Shown here: positions 16,910 to 26,934 of the stretch, piece after piece | Layout: each line of letters opens with the position of its first letter | How positions within the stretch are numbered: position 1 is the stretch's first letter | Assembly (NCBI RefSeq): GCF_003967355.1 | Contig: NZ_BIFH01000024.1 | Location: 245,025 to 309,024, forward strand | Origin: Embleya hyalina | GTDB lineage: Bacteria; Actinomycetota; Actinomycetes; Streptomycetales; Streptomycetaceae | Direction: 5' to 3' | DNA length: 64,000 nucleotides | Program-made: the position numbers and the translations under genes | Notes under the pieces: generated by a model | Told to the model about the DNA's origin: nothing | Databases searched by the model: none | Seen by the model: only the letters and a program-made list of their open reading frames with translations

Positions 16910-18130
16910 ATGGCGCTCGTCAACGGCAGCCCGAATCATGCATGCCTGCCAAAATTCGCCGACGGTCGCGCGGATTCCGAGGCGGCCAGAAAGGTGACCC
17001 TCGACCGCCTGGTCGCCGAGGTTTCCCCCATTGTTTTCGCCTCCCTGCCGAGGGCGGATCAACGGCGTAAAGGCGTCATGTATCTCCGTGGGTTGCTCGG
17101 TGCCCCCGGACGGAAGTCCGTACGCAATATCGCCGCTTTTCTCGGAAAGCAGGTGAACGACCAGGGACTGCACCACTTCATCAACGACTCCACCTGGGAC
17201 TGGGAGCCGATGCGGGAGGCACTCGGCCGATATCTCGCCCGGCACACCTCACCCCACGCCTGCGTGTTGCAGCCGATGATCATCCCGAAGTCGGGCACCC
17301 ACTCCGTCGGGGTCGCCAGGACCTTCTCCTGGGAGCGGGGCCAGGCGGTGACCGCGCAGCAGGTGGTCGGCGTGTGGGCGGTGTCCGCCACCACCGCGAG
17401 CCCGGTCAACTGGCGGCTGCACCTGCCTCCCACGCGGCCGCGCGGCCGGGGCGAACGGGATCCGTCCGGGCCCGAGACGGGCTACGACACGCCGGAGGAT
17501 TCGATGGTCCGGGCATATCTGGAAACCGCCATGCGGCACCGAATACCGGATTGTCCGGTGGTGTTGAATGCGGAGCGGCTGGACGGCATCGGGGTCGTCT
17601 CGAAGCTGAGCGCGGCGGGCGTGTCGCACATATCCAAAATCGCCGACGACACCTGGCTGCTCCCCGCCGACCCGGCTTTACCCGGATGGGGCGACGAACC
17701 CCTCCAGGCAAGCCGGATCGCGCGGCTCGTCAAGGTCGGCCGGAAGCGCATGTTCCTCATTCCGTCGGGTACCGACGAGGCCGCCGAACTCGTCGCCACC
17801 GTCCGGGTCCGACTGCCCGCCGTCCCCGACGGAACCCGTCGTTCCCGCAGCGGAATCGGTGACTTCCTGTTGTTGGGCGTCGGCGGAATCGGCGGACAGT
17901 GGCCGGCGGAACTGTGGCTGACCGATCTGACCAACGCCGACCACGCCTCGTTGTTGCGGCTGATCCGGCTCAGCCGGCGGGTGGAGAGCCTCGGCATGCC
18001 GCGCGCCGAGCAGGTGGGGATCCGGGACTTCGCCGGACGATCGTTCGCGGGCTGGCATCGACACGCCACGCTCGCCTCGGTCGCCCACGCGGTCACCGAA
18101 CTCGCCGAGCACAAGCTGAGCATCGCCTGA
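16910..18130 (+). CDS. IS701-family transposase-like protein, probably catalytically dead
   Basis: A 406-residue protein with the IS701/DDE superfamily layout: YLRGLLGAPGRKSVRNIAAFLG, a WDWEPMREAL helix and KSGTHSVGVARTFSW. In active IS701 transposases the strand before KxGKHSVGV carries DDTG. Here the same place reads LQPMIIP, so the first catalytic aspartate is missing. The expected second acid site (VLNAERLDG) is also atypical. No terminal inverted repeats or target duplication were seen. Full length and intact, it looks like a domesticated transposase, possibly a DNA-binding regulator as often found inside actinomycete gene clusters. ATG 16910 has GGAG 5 nt upstream. Confidence 0.75.
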   Translation: MALVNGSPNHACLPKFADGRADSEAARKVTLDRLVAEVSPIVFASLPRADQRRKGVMYLRGLLGAPGRKSVRNIAAFLGKQVNDQGLHHFINDSTWDWEPMREALGRYLARHTSPHACVLQPMIIPKSGTHSVGVARTFSWERGQAVTAQQVVGVWAVSATTASPVNWRLHLPPTRPRGRGERDPSGPETGYDTPEDSMVRAYLETAMRHRIPDCPVVLNAERLDGIGVVSKLSAAGVSHISKIADDTWLLPADPALPGWGDEPLQASRIARLVKVGRKRMFLIPSGTDEAAELVATVRVRLPAVPDGTRRSRSGIGDFLLLGVGGIGGQWPAELWLTDLTNADHASLLRLIRLSRRVESLGMPRAEQVGIRDFAGRSFAGWHRHATLASVAHAVTELAEHKLSIA

Positions 18131-18401
18131 CGTACGGCCGATCCGCCGCGCGCCGCCGGCGCCGGTGCTCCCACGCGTTCGCTCCCGAGGCGGCCACGCG
18201 GAAGTCACTGGCGCCGCCGGCGCGCAGGCGGCCACGGCACAGGCTCCGCCGCCGGCGCCCCGGCATGGAACGGCGCGCGGGTGGACACCAGGCGAGCGGA
18301 ACCACCGGGCGAACCCCGACACCGGACGAGCCCGGACATCAGGCGAGCCCGAAGACCGGGCGAGCACGAACCACCCCGACCGGACCGGAGAATTCGAGCA
18401 C

Positions 18402-19382
18402 ATGCGCGCAGCCTTCATCGACTCGCTGGGGCCGGCGGAGAACATCCGATACGGCGAACTCCCGGCGCCCACACCGGGACCGACCGATGTCCTGGTGGAC
18501 GTCCTCGGCACCACCGTGAATCCCGTCGACATCCTGCTTCGTTCGGGGGTCTTCCGTACGCCCGTCGGGTTTCCGCTGGTGATCGGCCGTGATCTGGTCG
18601 GCACCGTGGCCGCGGCCGGGCCGGGAGCGCCGGGCTTCGCCGTCGGCGACCTCGTGTGGGCCAACAGCCTCGGCCACGGCGGTCGGCCGGGCGCGGCGGC
18701 CGAACAGGCCGTGGTGGCCGCCGACCGGCTCTACCATCTCCCGGCGGGCGTCGATCCGACGGCGGCGGTCGCGGTGGTACATCCCGCCGCCACCGCGTAT
18801 CTGGCCCTGTTCACCCACGGCCGGGTCACCGCCGGGGACACGGTCCTGGTGCTCGGCGCGGCGGGGAACGTCGGCAGCGCCGTGGTGACCCTGGCCGTCG
18901 ACGCCGGGGCCCGGGTGATCGCCACCGCCGCCGCCGCGGACCTCGACCACTGCCGGGCCCTCGGCGCCGAGGCGGCCTTCGACTACCGGGACCCGAAACT
19001 CGTCGACCTGATCGCCGCCGCCCGCCCCGACGGGGTCGACGCACACCTGGACTGCTCCGGCCGCAACGACCTGACCGAGGCGGTCGAACTGCTCGCCCCG
19101 CGCGGCCGGATCGTGGTCCTGGCGGCGACCGGCACCGATCCGGTGTTGCCGGTGCGCCGCCTCTACATGAAGGACTGTTCGATCGCCGGCTTCGTCATCT
19201 CGCACGCCACGTCCGGCGAACTCGCCGAGGCGGCGGGCACCATCAACCGCCTCCTGGCGAACGGCCGACTCCGGGCCCGCACGCTCGAACGACAGCCGCT
19301 GAGCGCCGCCGCCGAGGTGCACCGGCGGATGGAGCGGGGCCGGCTGCACGGCAGGCGGGTGGTGCTCCTGCCCGGCGGCTGA
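18402..19382 (+). CDS. Medium-chain dehydrogenase/reductase (quinone oxidoreductase-like)
   Basis: A 326-residue MDR protein with an N-terminal GroES-like domain and a C-terminal Rossmann domain containing LVLGAAGNVGSAVV at about residues 149-162, the AAGxxG motif of zinc-independent NADPH quinone or enoyl reductases. The catalytic zinc Cys/His set of true alcohol dehydrogenases is not evident. It probably reduces an enone, quinone or aldehyde with NADPH. It converges on the carboxylic acid reductase gene with only 18 bp between stops. The upstream 271 bp has no gene and carries degenerate short repeats of a GGCGAGC-like unit between about 18285 and 18370. Confidence 0.85.
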   Translation: MRAAFIDSLGPAENIRYGELPAPTPGPTDVLVDVLGTTVNPVDILLRSGVFRTPVGFPLVIGRDLVGTVAAAGPGAPGFAVGDLVWANSLGHGGRPGAAAEQAVVAADRLYHLPAGVDPTAAVAVVHPAATAYLALFTHGRVTAGDTVLVLGAAGNVGSAVVTLAVDAGARVIATAAAADLDHCRALGAEAAFDYRDPKLVDLIAAARPDGVDAHLDCSGRNDLTEAVELLAPRGRIVVLAATGTDPVLPVRRLYMKDCSIAGFVISHATSGELAEAAGTINRLLANGRLRARTLERQPLSAAAEVHRRMERGRLHGRRVVLLPGG

Positions 19383-19400
19383 ACCGCACGCCGCCCCACC

Positions 19401-22400
19401 TCACAGGAGATCGAGGCCGCGCAGGTCGGCGACACACTTGGCAAGGTAGTCCGGCGTGATGGACGGGACGGGCTCGCCGCCGACGGCGGCCAGCGCGGCG
19501 GTGAAACGGGCGTTGGGGACGGCCCCGGCCGGACGCGGTTCGCTCGGTCGGGCGTAGGCGGGCAGCAGCGGGAGCAGCGAGCCTCGGCGCCGCTGTTCGG
19601 GCAGACCGCGCAGGGCCGCCTCGAAGCGCATGCGCCACTGCTCGTAGTCGGCGAACCGGGTGATCGGGTGCCCGGCGGCGATCAGCCAGTCCACCATCTC
19701 GTCCAGGGAGACGCCGTCGTCGTTGGCGTTGACCGCGTGGTACGTGCGGTATCCGTCCGAGGCGTCGGCGCCGAGCGCGGCGATCGCCGCCGCGGTGAAG
19801 TCGACGGGCAGGCCGCTGTAGTGCGCCCGGCGGCGCCGCCCGTCCGCGTCGAGGTGGTGGAAGGACAGCGGCGCCATGCCGGTCGCGACCACGCTGAGGA
19901 TCAGCCGGGTGAACCGGTCGGGCAGGTTGACCACGCCCGGCAGTCGGCGGTGGGCCAGGATCATGTCCGGCCGAAATACCGTCACCGGCAGCCCCGTTCG
20001 CTCATGGGCGGCGCGCAGCAGCACCTCGGATGCCCACTTGCCGGCGGCGTATCCGTTCGCGTCGGAGTCGTCCAGCCGGCGGACCGGTGCCGCGGTGCGT
20101 ACGTCGACCGTCTCGTCGAGCACCGATCCGTCGGGCTCCAGCGCGGCGGCGATGGTGGACACGAAGGTGAACGGCTTCGCCGGGCCGGTCAGCGCGAGTT
20201 CGATCAACTCCGCCGTGCCGACCACGTTCGGGCCGAACAACCGGCCGTACGGAAGCACGTGGTTGACCAGGGCCGCGGCGTGCACGATGCGATCGGTCTC
20301 GGCGGCCAGCCGCCGCCAGGTCGACGCGTCCAGGCCGAGGCGCGGCGCGGACACGTCGGCGGCCGGCACCTCCAGATGCCGGGCGGCGACCGTGTCGAAC
20401 CAGCCGGGCCGATCCGCCGACGCGGCGCGCAGACAGCGCACCACCCGCTCCCGGGCCGCCGCGTCGTCGTCCGCGCGGGCCGGACAGATCAGCCGGCCGC
20501 CGGTGTCGGCCACGCGTCGCAGCCACTCGACCGCCAGGAACGCGCCCAGATAGCCGGTCGCGCCGGTGAGCAGGACGGTTCGGGCCGGCGCCCCCGATGG
20601 CGGGCTCGCGGGGCGGCGGAGCAGTCCCGCGTCCATGAACCGGTCCGGGGTCAGCTCGTCCGCCCGCACCTCGACCGCGTCGCGGCCGTGGATCGAGGCG
20701 AACGTGGGCCGGGCCGGGTGCGGCTCCCGGGCCGCGCCGAGATGTTCGGCGATCCGGGCCGGGGTCCCGGTGGGGCCGAGGACGAGTTGTACCGGGACCT
20801 CCACGTCGAAGATCTGCTCCAGCACGGTCGCGAAGGTGTGCGCGGACAGGGAGTCGCCGCCCAGTTCGGCGAATCCGACGTCCGGGCGCAGGGCCGACGC
20901 GGGATGCCCGAGGGTGACCTGTACCGCGGCGAGGACCGCGTCCAGGGGCGCCGCGTGCGGCCCGGCGGCCCGGAGCGCGGCGAACCGACCGGCCCGGCCC
21001 GCCGCGATGTCCGCGTACAGCCCTTCCAGACGGGCGCCGTAGCGGGCGACGAGGGCGGGACGCAGCGGCTTGCCGATTCCCGACAGCAGCCCGTTGGCCA
21101 CCGTGAACGGCTCGGGTTCGAGGATCACGTCGTACGGGATCTCGTACGCCGCCAACCCCGCGTCGCGGGCGAGTTCGCGCATCGCGTCGAGGATCCTCGT
21201 CCGCATCGTGTCGTCGTCCGCAGGCGCCGCTCCGCTGCGGGCGGGGACCACCACGGCGAGCAGGAAGGCCTGTTCCGGGCTGCCGTGTACGTGGATCTGC
21301 GCGATGTGCGGGCTGGTCGCGTACAGCGCCTCCAGCCGGGAGACGGCCACGAACTCGCCCTGGGACAACTTGACCACGTTGTTCGTCCGGTCGACGTAGA
21401 CCAGGTGATCGGGGGCGAGTTCGGCGAACACGTCGCCCGTGCGGTAGTAGCCGTCCGCGTCGAACGCGCGGGCGTCGACCTCGGGTTGCCGGTAGTAGCC
21501 GGGTACCAACCCCACGGACTTCAGACGCAGTTCGCCGCGCGGGTGAGGCTTGTCCGTGCCGAAGTAGCCCAGTTCCGGGACGTCCACCAGCCGGTAGTCG
21601 AGCACCGGTGGCCTGCGTACCCGCCCGTCGACGACCACCGCCCGGGTGGTCTCCGTCGAGCCGTAGCAGTCCACGATCCGGGTGCCGAGAACCTCGGCCA
21701 TGAACGTGTGCATCGCGGCCGACAGCGGCGCGCTGCCGCACAGGGCACTGACGATCCGGCCGCCGAGCATGCCGTCCCGGATCCGGTCGCGCGCCGTCGT
21801 CTCGGCGGTCGACGCGTCGGTGTCGGCGGGTGTTTCGGTCGCGGCGCGCGTGACGCGGTCGACTTCGAGGAGGTAGCGCTGACGCACCATGTCGCAGATC
21901 CTCGGCACCAGGCTCAGCACGGTGGGCCGGGACAGCCGGATGTCGTCGAACAGGGTGGACATGTCGCCGCGCGCGGCGAAGAACCCGATGCCCCCCGAGG
22001 ACAGCCCGGAGATCAGCCAGGCCCGGCCGTTCACGTGGCTCATCGGCATGTAGTGCAGGACGATCGTCGGCAGCGGGGTGTCGGGGCTCGCCCCGGCGTT
22101 GGTCATGCCGCCGCGTCCGTTCTGCCACATCCGGGTGATCATCGACGCGGTGTAGATCGCGCCTTTCGGCGTGCCGGTGCTGCCGGACGTGTAGATCAGG
22201 CCGACCAGCCGATCCGGATCGCCGTCGTCCCGGGCCAGCACGGTGGGCAGCTCTTCCCCGCGCCGCAGCTCGTCGGCGAGCGAGACCACCTCGGCGCGCC
22301 CGGCCAGCTTGTCCGCGGCCGCTCGCAACACCTCCCGATGCGCGTCCACGCGGGCATCGTGGTCGAAGACCACCAGGCGCTCGACGGAGGCCGATCGCAG

Positions 22401-22940
22401 CACGGTCTCGACCGCCACGTCGATCGCGTCGAGGTCGGCCGCGAGGATCCGGGGCGCCGTCTCCGCGACGATCGGCGCCAACCGCGCGGCGGGGGAGCCG
22501 GTCGGCAGCGGGACCGCGACCGCGCCCAGGTACATGCAGGCCAGGTCGATCGTGGCATGGTCGACGCCGGTGAACCCGACCACCGCGACGAAGTCGCCCA
22601 TGCGCAGGCCCCCTTCGACGCATTCGGCCCACGCGCCGGCGAGCGCGACCACCCGCCGCCACACCTCGGCATAGCCGAACATCTCGAATTCCGGCAGCAG
22701 TTCGAGGGTGACGCGGCCGGTGTCCGGATCGCGGACGACGCGTTCGGCGCGTCTGGCCAGCGCCGGTCGGTCCGCGTAGCCGCGCATCGCGGCGACGATG
22801 GTGCCGACGAGGCTGCCGTCGCGTCCGGCGATGGCGTCGGCGACGCGCGACGAGGGGATCGCGCGGGCGAATTCGGGGTCGTGCGCCCGAAGTGCGGTGA
22901 CCCGGGCCGCGAGGTCGTGATCCGGCTGAGGCTCAGGCAT
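19401..22940 (-). CDS. car: Carboxylic acid reductase (adenylation-carrier-reductase)
   Basis: A 1179-residue enzyme of full CAR length. The order is an adenylation domain with LIYTSGSTGTPKG near 250-262, a carrier domain with ELGGDSLSA near 690, and a thioester reductase domain with LLTGATGYLGAFLAVEWL near 790-810 and a YxxxK pair in GYAAGKWASE near 965. CARs use ATP and NADPH to reduce a carboxylic acid to an aldehyde and need phosphopantetheinylation at the carrier serine; no transferase gene is in the window. It lies upstream of, and likely with, the MFS gene region and converges with the MDR gene. In this cluster it could form an aldehyde from an aromatic or chain-extended acid. Confidence 0.93.
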   Translation of the reverse strand: MPEPQPDHDLAARVTALRAHDPEFARAIPSSRVADAIAGRDGSLVGTIVAAMRGYADRPALARRAERVVRDPDTGRVTLELLPEFEMFGYAEVWRRVVALAGAWAECVEGGLRMGDFVAVVGFTGVDHATIDLACMYLGAVAVPLPTGSPAARLAPIVAETAPRILAADLDAIDVAVETVLRSASVERLVVFDHDARVDAHREVLRAAADKLAGRAEVVSLADELRRGEELPTVLARDDGDPDRLVGLIYTSGSTGTPKGAIYTASMITRMWQNGRGGMTNAGASPDTPLPTIVLHYMPMSHVNGRAWLISGLSSGGIGFFAARGDMSTLFDDIRLSRPTVLSLVPRICDMVRQRYLLEVDRVTRAATETPADTDASTAETTARDRIRDGMLGGRIVSALCGSAPLSAAMHTFMAEVLGTRIVDCYGSTETTRAVVVDGRVRRPPVLDYRLVDVPELGYFGTDKPHPRGELRLKSVGLVPGYYRQPEVDARAFDADGYYRTGDVFAELAPDHLVYVDRTNNVVKLSQGEFVAVSRLEALYATSPHIAQIHVHGSPEQAFLLAVVVPARSGAAPADDDTMRTRILDAMRELARDAGLAAYEIPYDVILEPEPFTVANGLLSGIGKPLRPALVARYGARLEGLYADIAAGRAGRFAALRAAGPHAAPLDAVLAAVQVTLGHPASALRPDVGFAELGGDSLSAHTFATVLEQIFDVEVPVQLVLGPTGTPARIAEHLGAAREPHPARPTFASIHGRDAVEVRADELTPDRFMDAGLLRRPASPPSGAPARTVLLTGATGYLGAFLAVEWLRRVADTGGRLICPARADDDAAARERVVRCLRAASADRPGWFDTVAARHLEVPAADVSAPRLGLDASTWRRLAAETDRIVHAAALVNHVLPYGRLFGPNVVGTAELIELALTGPAKPFTFVSTIAAALEPDGSVLDETVDVRTAAPVRRLDDSDANGYAAGKWASEVLLRAAHERTGLPVTVFRPDMILAHRRLPGVVNLPDRFTRLILSVVATGMAPLSFHHLDADGRRRRAHYSGLPVDFTAAAIAALGADASDGYRTYHAVNANDDGVSLDEMVDWLIAAGHPITRFADYEQWRMRFEAALRGLPEQRRRGSLLPLLPAYARPSEPRPAGAVPNARFTAALAAVGGEPVPSITPDYLAKCVADLRGLDLL

Positions 22941-23007
22941 GAGTGCTCCGATGGGTGACGAGTCGGATGAATCGGCGGCCCGAGAGGCGGGGAGGACGCG
23001 GTTTCGG

Positions 23008-24432
23008 CTAGCCGGTGCGCGCGGGCAGTCGACGCCCGCCGACGACCGTGGCCACCGCCATCAGCAGGTAGACCACCACGGCCGCCGTCGCCGGCCCGGC
23101 GATCGTGTCGCCGGACCGGAGACCGCCGATCAGCGCGACGCCGATCATGGTTCCCGAGCTCCGCGCCGCCGAGAGCAGTCCACTGGCGATCGCCGTGCGG
23201 TGCTCGGGAGCGGTCGCCATGACCAGGGTGATCTGCGGCACGGTCGCCAGACCGAAGCCGAGCCCGATGAAGGTGAGCCCGACACCGACGCCGATCGGGG
23301 TCTCGCCGCCGAGGAGGATCAGCAATACGCCGCCGATCGTGGTCGACACGGTCGCGACGGCCAGCACCCGGAAGGCGCCGAGCCGGGCATTGACCCGCCC
23401 GGCGACCAGGGGCATGAAGGTGATCGGCAACGCCGACGGCAGGAAGCACAGTCCGGTGGTGACCGGTCCGTAGCCGTGCACCTGCTGGAGGAACACGCTG
23501 ATCGCGAAGACCAGTCCGTAGTAGCCGACGAACAGCAGCAGACCCACCAGCACGAACTCGCGGAACCCCGGGGCCCGGAACAGATCGCCCGGGATCATCG
23601 GGAACGCGCACGCCCGCTGCCACGGTACGAAGGCGACGAGTCCGACCAGGGCGGTGCCGGCCGCGGCCAGGGGCAGCGGATGGCTCCAGCCCAGTTCGTG
23701 CCCCTCGGTCAGCGCCAACGCGATGCCGCCCAGTACGACGATGGCGAGCAACTGACCGGGAAGATCCTGGGGTTCCCGAGCCGCGGGCGCCGGTTCGGGC
23801 CCGTTCCCGCGCCCGGGCATGTGGCGGGCCGCGAGCCACAGGGTGATCACCACGATCGGCGCATTGACCAGGAAGATGCTTCGCCAGCCGATCGCGCCGA
23901 CCAGCGCCCCGCCCAGAACGGGCCCGAAAGCGACCGGACTTCCGGCCACCATCGCCCAGACGGCGACCGCCTTGGCCCGCTCGTTCGGCTCCTTGTAGGT
24001 ATCACTGAGCATCACCAACGACGCGGGCACGAGCAACACCGCGCCCAGCCCCTGGCCGGCCCGCATCGCGACCAACACCGCGCCGTTCGGGGCCAGTCCG
24101 CACAACACGGAGGCCACCCCGAACACCGCGGTGCCCACGCGGAACACGGACACCGACCCGTAGCGCCCGACCGCCGCGGCGCCGGCCAGCACCAGACTGG
24201 CCAGCACGATCACGTACGCGTCGACCACGAGTTGCATCGTGGCCAGGCTCGCGTGCAGGTCGGTGCGGATCGCCGGGATCGCGACGTTCACGATGCTGAT
24301 GTCGATGACCATCATCCCGTAGCCCAGGCTGACCACCGTCAGTACCCGCCCGGGACGCGGCGACGCGTGCCCCGCCGTGGGCGTGCGGTGGTCGGAACCG
24401 GTCGAGTTGGCCATGAGGTTGCCGTTTCGCAT
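23008..24432 (-). CDS. MFS drug efflux transporter, DHA2 (14-TM) type
   Basis: A 474-residue polytopic membrane protein with about 14 hydrophobic segments. It has the TM1 segment MVIDISIVNVAIPAI, motif A-like RYGSVSVFRVG, and motif C-like SPVAFGPVLGGALVG in TM5, as in EmrB/QacA-type proton antiporters. It is the only clear small-molecule exporter inside the cluster, so export of the product or self-resistance is likely. ATG 24432 (MRNGN) and ATG 24414 (MANST) are both possible starts, neither with a good ribosome site. It is divergent from the LeuA-like operon. Confidence 0.9.
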   Translation of the reverse strand: MRNGNLMANSTGSDHRTPTAGHASPRPGRVLTVVSLGYGMMVIDISIVNVAIPAIRTDLHASLATMQLVVDAYVIVLASLVLAGAAAVGRYGSVSVFRVGTAVFGVASVLCGLAPNGAVLVAMRAGQGLGAVLLVPASLVMLSDTYKEPNERAKAVAVWAMVAGSPVAFGPVLGGALVGAIGWRSIFLVNAPIVVITLWLAARHMPGRGNGPEPAPAAREPQDLPGQLLAIVVLGGIALALTEGHELGWSHPLPLAAAGTALVGLVAFVPWQRACAFPMIPGDLFRAPGFREFVLVGLLLFVGYYGLVFAISVFLQQVHGYGPVTTGLCFLPSALPITFMPLVAGRVNARLGAFRVLAVATVSTTIGGVLLILLGGETPIGVGVGLTFIGLGFGLATVPQITLVMATAPEHRTAIASGLLSAARSSGTMIGVALIGGLRSGDTIAGPATAAVVVYLLMAVATVVGGRRLPARTG

Positions 24433-24682
24433 GAGGCGACGAGTGCGGGCGTGCGAACCGACGCGGTCTCGCGGACCGCCGAGCGGTGCCGGGCAGGGTC
24501 GATCGGTGCGCCGAAATCCTAGCCGGGGGCAAACCGGGGGCGTCAACCGGGAAATCTGTCGGACCCGCCCGAATGCGCGCCATTGATCCGATTCCAGGGT
24601 TGGCTCTAGAGGTTCCTCTGATTTCCGCAGGGCCTGCCGCCGGCTACGTTCGGGGCGCCGCCAACTGCGAGAGGAATTCATC
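24433..24682. promoter_or_regulatory. Divergent promoter region of the exporter and the LeuA-like operon
   Basis: A 250-bp gap between diverging transcription units. It holds a perfect short palindrome AGAGG-TT-CCTCT at 24608-24619 and a CTGTCGG core (24556-24562) similar to the CTGTCAG elements at 7175 and 7799. GAGAGGAA at 24669-24676 is the ribosome site for GTG 24683. Confidence 0.45.
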
Positions 24683-26434
24683 GTGGGAGTGAGTGGAACG
24701 GGCTCACCATTTTCTGCGCCGAGACGGAACCCCGGCTTTTTGCAGCGCCCCTCGTCGATGCCGTTTCACCGCTACACGCGAGACGATCCGGTGTTGCCGA
24801 CGGGCCGGGACGGTGGGTCGAGGGCGTGGCCGGACCGGGTGCTCGACCGTGCGCCGAGGTGGGCGTCGGTCGACCTCAGGGACGGGAATCAGGCCCTGGC
24901 CGAGCCCATGGACCTGCGCCGGAAGAAGCGCATGTTCGACCTGCTGGTCGGGCTCGGTTTCAAGGACATCGAGATCGGATATCCGGCGGCGAGCGTCGAC
25001 GATTTCGACTTCGTCCGCGAGTTGGTGATCAAGAACGGAATTCCGGACGACGTCACCGTATCGGTTTTCACCCCGGCCAGAACCGAACTCATCGAGCGCA
25101 CCTTCGACGCCATTCGCGGCGCCGAACGCGCGGTGGTGCATTTGTGCCACGCGACCGCGTGCCTGTGGCGCGACGTGGTCTTCGGCATGTCGCGCAGCGA
25201 GGTCTTGCGGATGGCCGTGGCCGGCGCGGAGGACCTGGTGCGGCTCGCGGAGCGGGAGACCGGCGCGGACATCCGCTTCGAGTACTCGCCCGAGACGTTC
25301 AACGTCACCGAGCCGGACTTCGCCCTGGAGATCGCCGACCGGGTCGCGGCCGTCGTCGACGCCTGTCCGGACCGGCCGCTCGTGCTCAACCTCCCGACCA
25401 CCGTGGAGACCCACTCGCCCAACGTCTTCGCCGACCAGATCGAGTGGATGCACCGCAACCTCGACCGGCGCGACTCGATCGTGTTGTCCGTGCACCCGCA
25501 CAACGACCGGGGCACCGCCGTGGCCTCGGCCGAACTCGCCCTGCTGGCCGGGGCGGACCGGGTCGAGGGCACGCTGTTCGGCAACGGCGAGCGCACCGGC
25601 AACGTGTGCCTGGTGACCCTCGCGCTGAACCTCTTCGGCCGCGGCGTGGATCCGGAACTGGAGCTCTCCGACATCGACGCGGTCCGCGAGGTCGTCGAGG
25701 ACTGCAATCGCCTGCCGGTGCATCCGCGACACCCGTACGCCGGCGATCTCGTCTACACCGCCTTCTCCGGTACCCACCAGGACGCCATCGCCAAGGGCCT
25801 GGCGGCACTGGCCGAGCGGGCCGGCGGGGATCCGGCGAACGCGCCGTGGCAGGTCCCGTATCTGCCGATCGACCCCCGGGACGTCGGTCGCGACTACGAG
25901 GCGATCATCCGGGTGAACAGCCAGTCGGGCAAGGGCGGCATCGCCTATGTCCTCAAGGCCGGTTGGGGACTGGACCTGCCGGTCGGGTTGCGCCGCGACT
26001 TCGCGGGCGTGGTGCAGGACGTCACCGACGCCACCGGGCGCGAACTGGACCCGCGGGACATCTGGCGGCTGTTCCGGGAGACCTACTGCGCCGACCGGGC
26101 CGCCGTCTCGCGGGGCGCGGCCGACGAGCACGAGGTGATCGAGGAACTGGCCGCCGCGTACGGCGTCGAGTTCACCCGGGTGCTGGTCGCCGACGCGAAG
26201 GACGCGACCGCCTGCTTCGTGGAACTCGCCACGGCCACGGACGTGTTCTGGGGCGTCGGACTCGCCGCCGGGGCCACGGACGCGGCACTGCGCGCGGGCC
26301 GTTCCGCGCTGCGCCGCGCGGGCGCGGACACGGGCGCGGACACGGGCGTGGGCGTGGGAGTGGGCGTCGACGCGGGCCCGGGAGCCGGCGTCCACACGGG
26401 CGGCACCGAGAGCGGACGAGGAGGATCGCGATGA
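24683..26434 (+). CDS. 2-isopropylmalate synthase-like (LeuA family) enzyme
   Basis: A 583-residue HMGL-like TIM-barrel synthase with LeuA domain order. It has DLRDGNQAL at about 72-80, the metal-binding HPHNDRGTA, and GNGERTGNV at the barrel end. A C-terminal LeuA-dimer domain ends in FWGVGL. LeuA condenses acetyl-CoA with 2-oxoisovalerate; pathway paralogues extend other 2-oxo acids. The last ~35 residues are a Gly/Asp/Val/Thr-rich tail unlike normal LeuA and may be dispensable. It heads a 12-gene operon of biosynthetic enzymes without leuB/C/D, so a special 2-oxo acid elongation is more likely than leucine synthesis. Confidence 0.88.
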   Translation: MGVSGTGSPFSAPRRNPGFLQRPSSMPFHRYTRDDPVLPTGRDGGSRAWPDRVLDRAPRWASVDLRDGNQALAEPMDLRRKKRMFDLLVGLGFKDIEIGYPAASVDDFDFVRELVIKNGIPDDVTVSVFTPARTELIERTFDAIRGAERAVVHLCHATACLWRDVVFGMSRSEVLRMAVAGAEDLVRLAERETGADIRFEYSPETFNVTEPDFALEIADRVAAVVDACPDRPLVLNLPTTVETHSPNVFADQIEWMHRNLDRRDSIVLSVHPHNDRGTAVASAELALLAGADRVEGTLFGNGERTGNVCLVTLALNLFGRGVDPELELSDIDAVREVVEDCNRLPVHPRHPYAGDLVYTAFSGTHQDAIAKGLAALAERAGGDPANAPWQVPYLPIDPRDVGRDYEAIIRVNSQSGKGGIAYVLKAGWGLDLPVGLRRDFAGVVQDVTDATGRELDPRDIWRLFRETYCADRAAVSRGAADEHEVIEELAAAYGVEFTRVLVADAKDATACFVELATATDVFWGVGLAAGATDAALRAGRSALRRAGADTGADTGVGVGVGVDAGPGAGVHTGGTESGRGGSR

Positions 26435-26934
26435 GGACGAACTCCTTCCACACCGTCGCCCCCGGGACCTACCGGGAGGACGGCGGCCTGGAATACGAGG
26501 ACTTCGTCCCCGACGAGGTGGTCGAACACCGACCCGGCCGGACGATCACCATGACCGACAACGTGTGGAGTTCGCTGCTCTGCCTCAACCAGCACCCGCT
26601 GCACATCGACGCCGTCTACGCCGAACGGACCGGTTTCGGCCGCATCGTGGTGTCCAGCCTGGTCACCTTCGGCATCGTCAACGGGATGACCGTGGCCACG
26701 ATCAGCGCGAAGGGCGTGGCCAACCTCGGCTGGGACAAGGTGCGGCTGTCCGCGCCCGTGTTCGTCGGCGACACCCTCTACGCCCGGACCCGCATCCTCG
26801 CCAAGCGCGAGTCGAGGACCCGACCCGACGAGGGGATCGTCACCGTGCACACCACGGGTCTGAACCAGGACGGCGTGACCGTGATCGCCTTCGACCGCAC
26901 CATCCTCGTCCCCCGACGGAAGGAAGACCGATGA
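26431..26934 (+). CDS. MaoC-like hotdog-fold dehydratase/hydratase
   Basis: A 167-residue single-hotdog MaoC-family protein. The hydratase 2 motif appears as [24 protein letters not shown], giving the usual Asp/His pair (HPLHID) and the Gly-rich turn. It then has an [21 protein letters not shown] strand typical of R-specific enoyl-CoA hydratases and mesaconyl-CoA-type hydratases. It probably hydrates or dehydrates a CoA-linked intermediate. It overlaps the LeuA-like stop (ATGA) and has GAGGAGGAT upstream. With the CitE-like gene two genes later it suggests a branched dicarboxylyl-CoA intermediate; that is inference. Confidence 0.88.
   Translation: MRTNSFHTVAPGTYREDGGLEYEDFVPDEVVEHRPGRTITMTDNVWSSLLCLNQHPLHIDAVYAERTGFGRIVVSSLVTFGIVNGMTVATISAKGVANLGWDKVRLSAPVFVGDTLYARTRILAKRESRTRPDEGIVTVHTTGLNQDGVTVIAFDRTILVPRRKEDR

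Noticed and set aside
16910..18130. Active IS701 insertion sequence
   Set aside because: The catalytic DDTG region is replaced and no terminal inverted repeats or target duplication were found by eye.
24683..26434. Leucine biosynthesis locus
   Set aside because: No leuB, leuC or leuD nearby; the neighbours are unrelated biosynthetic enzymes.
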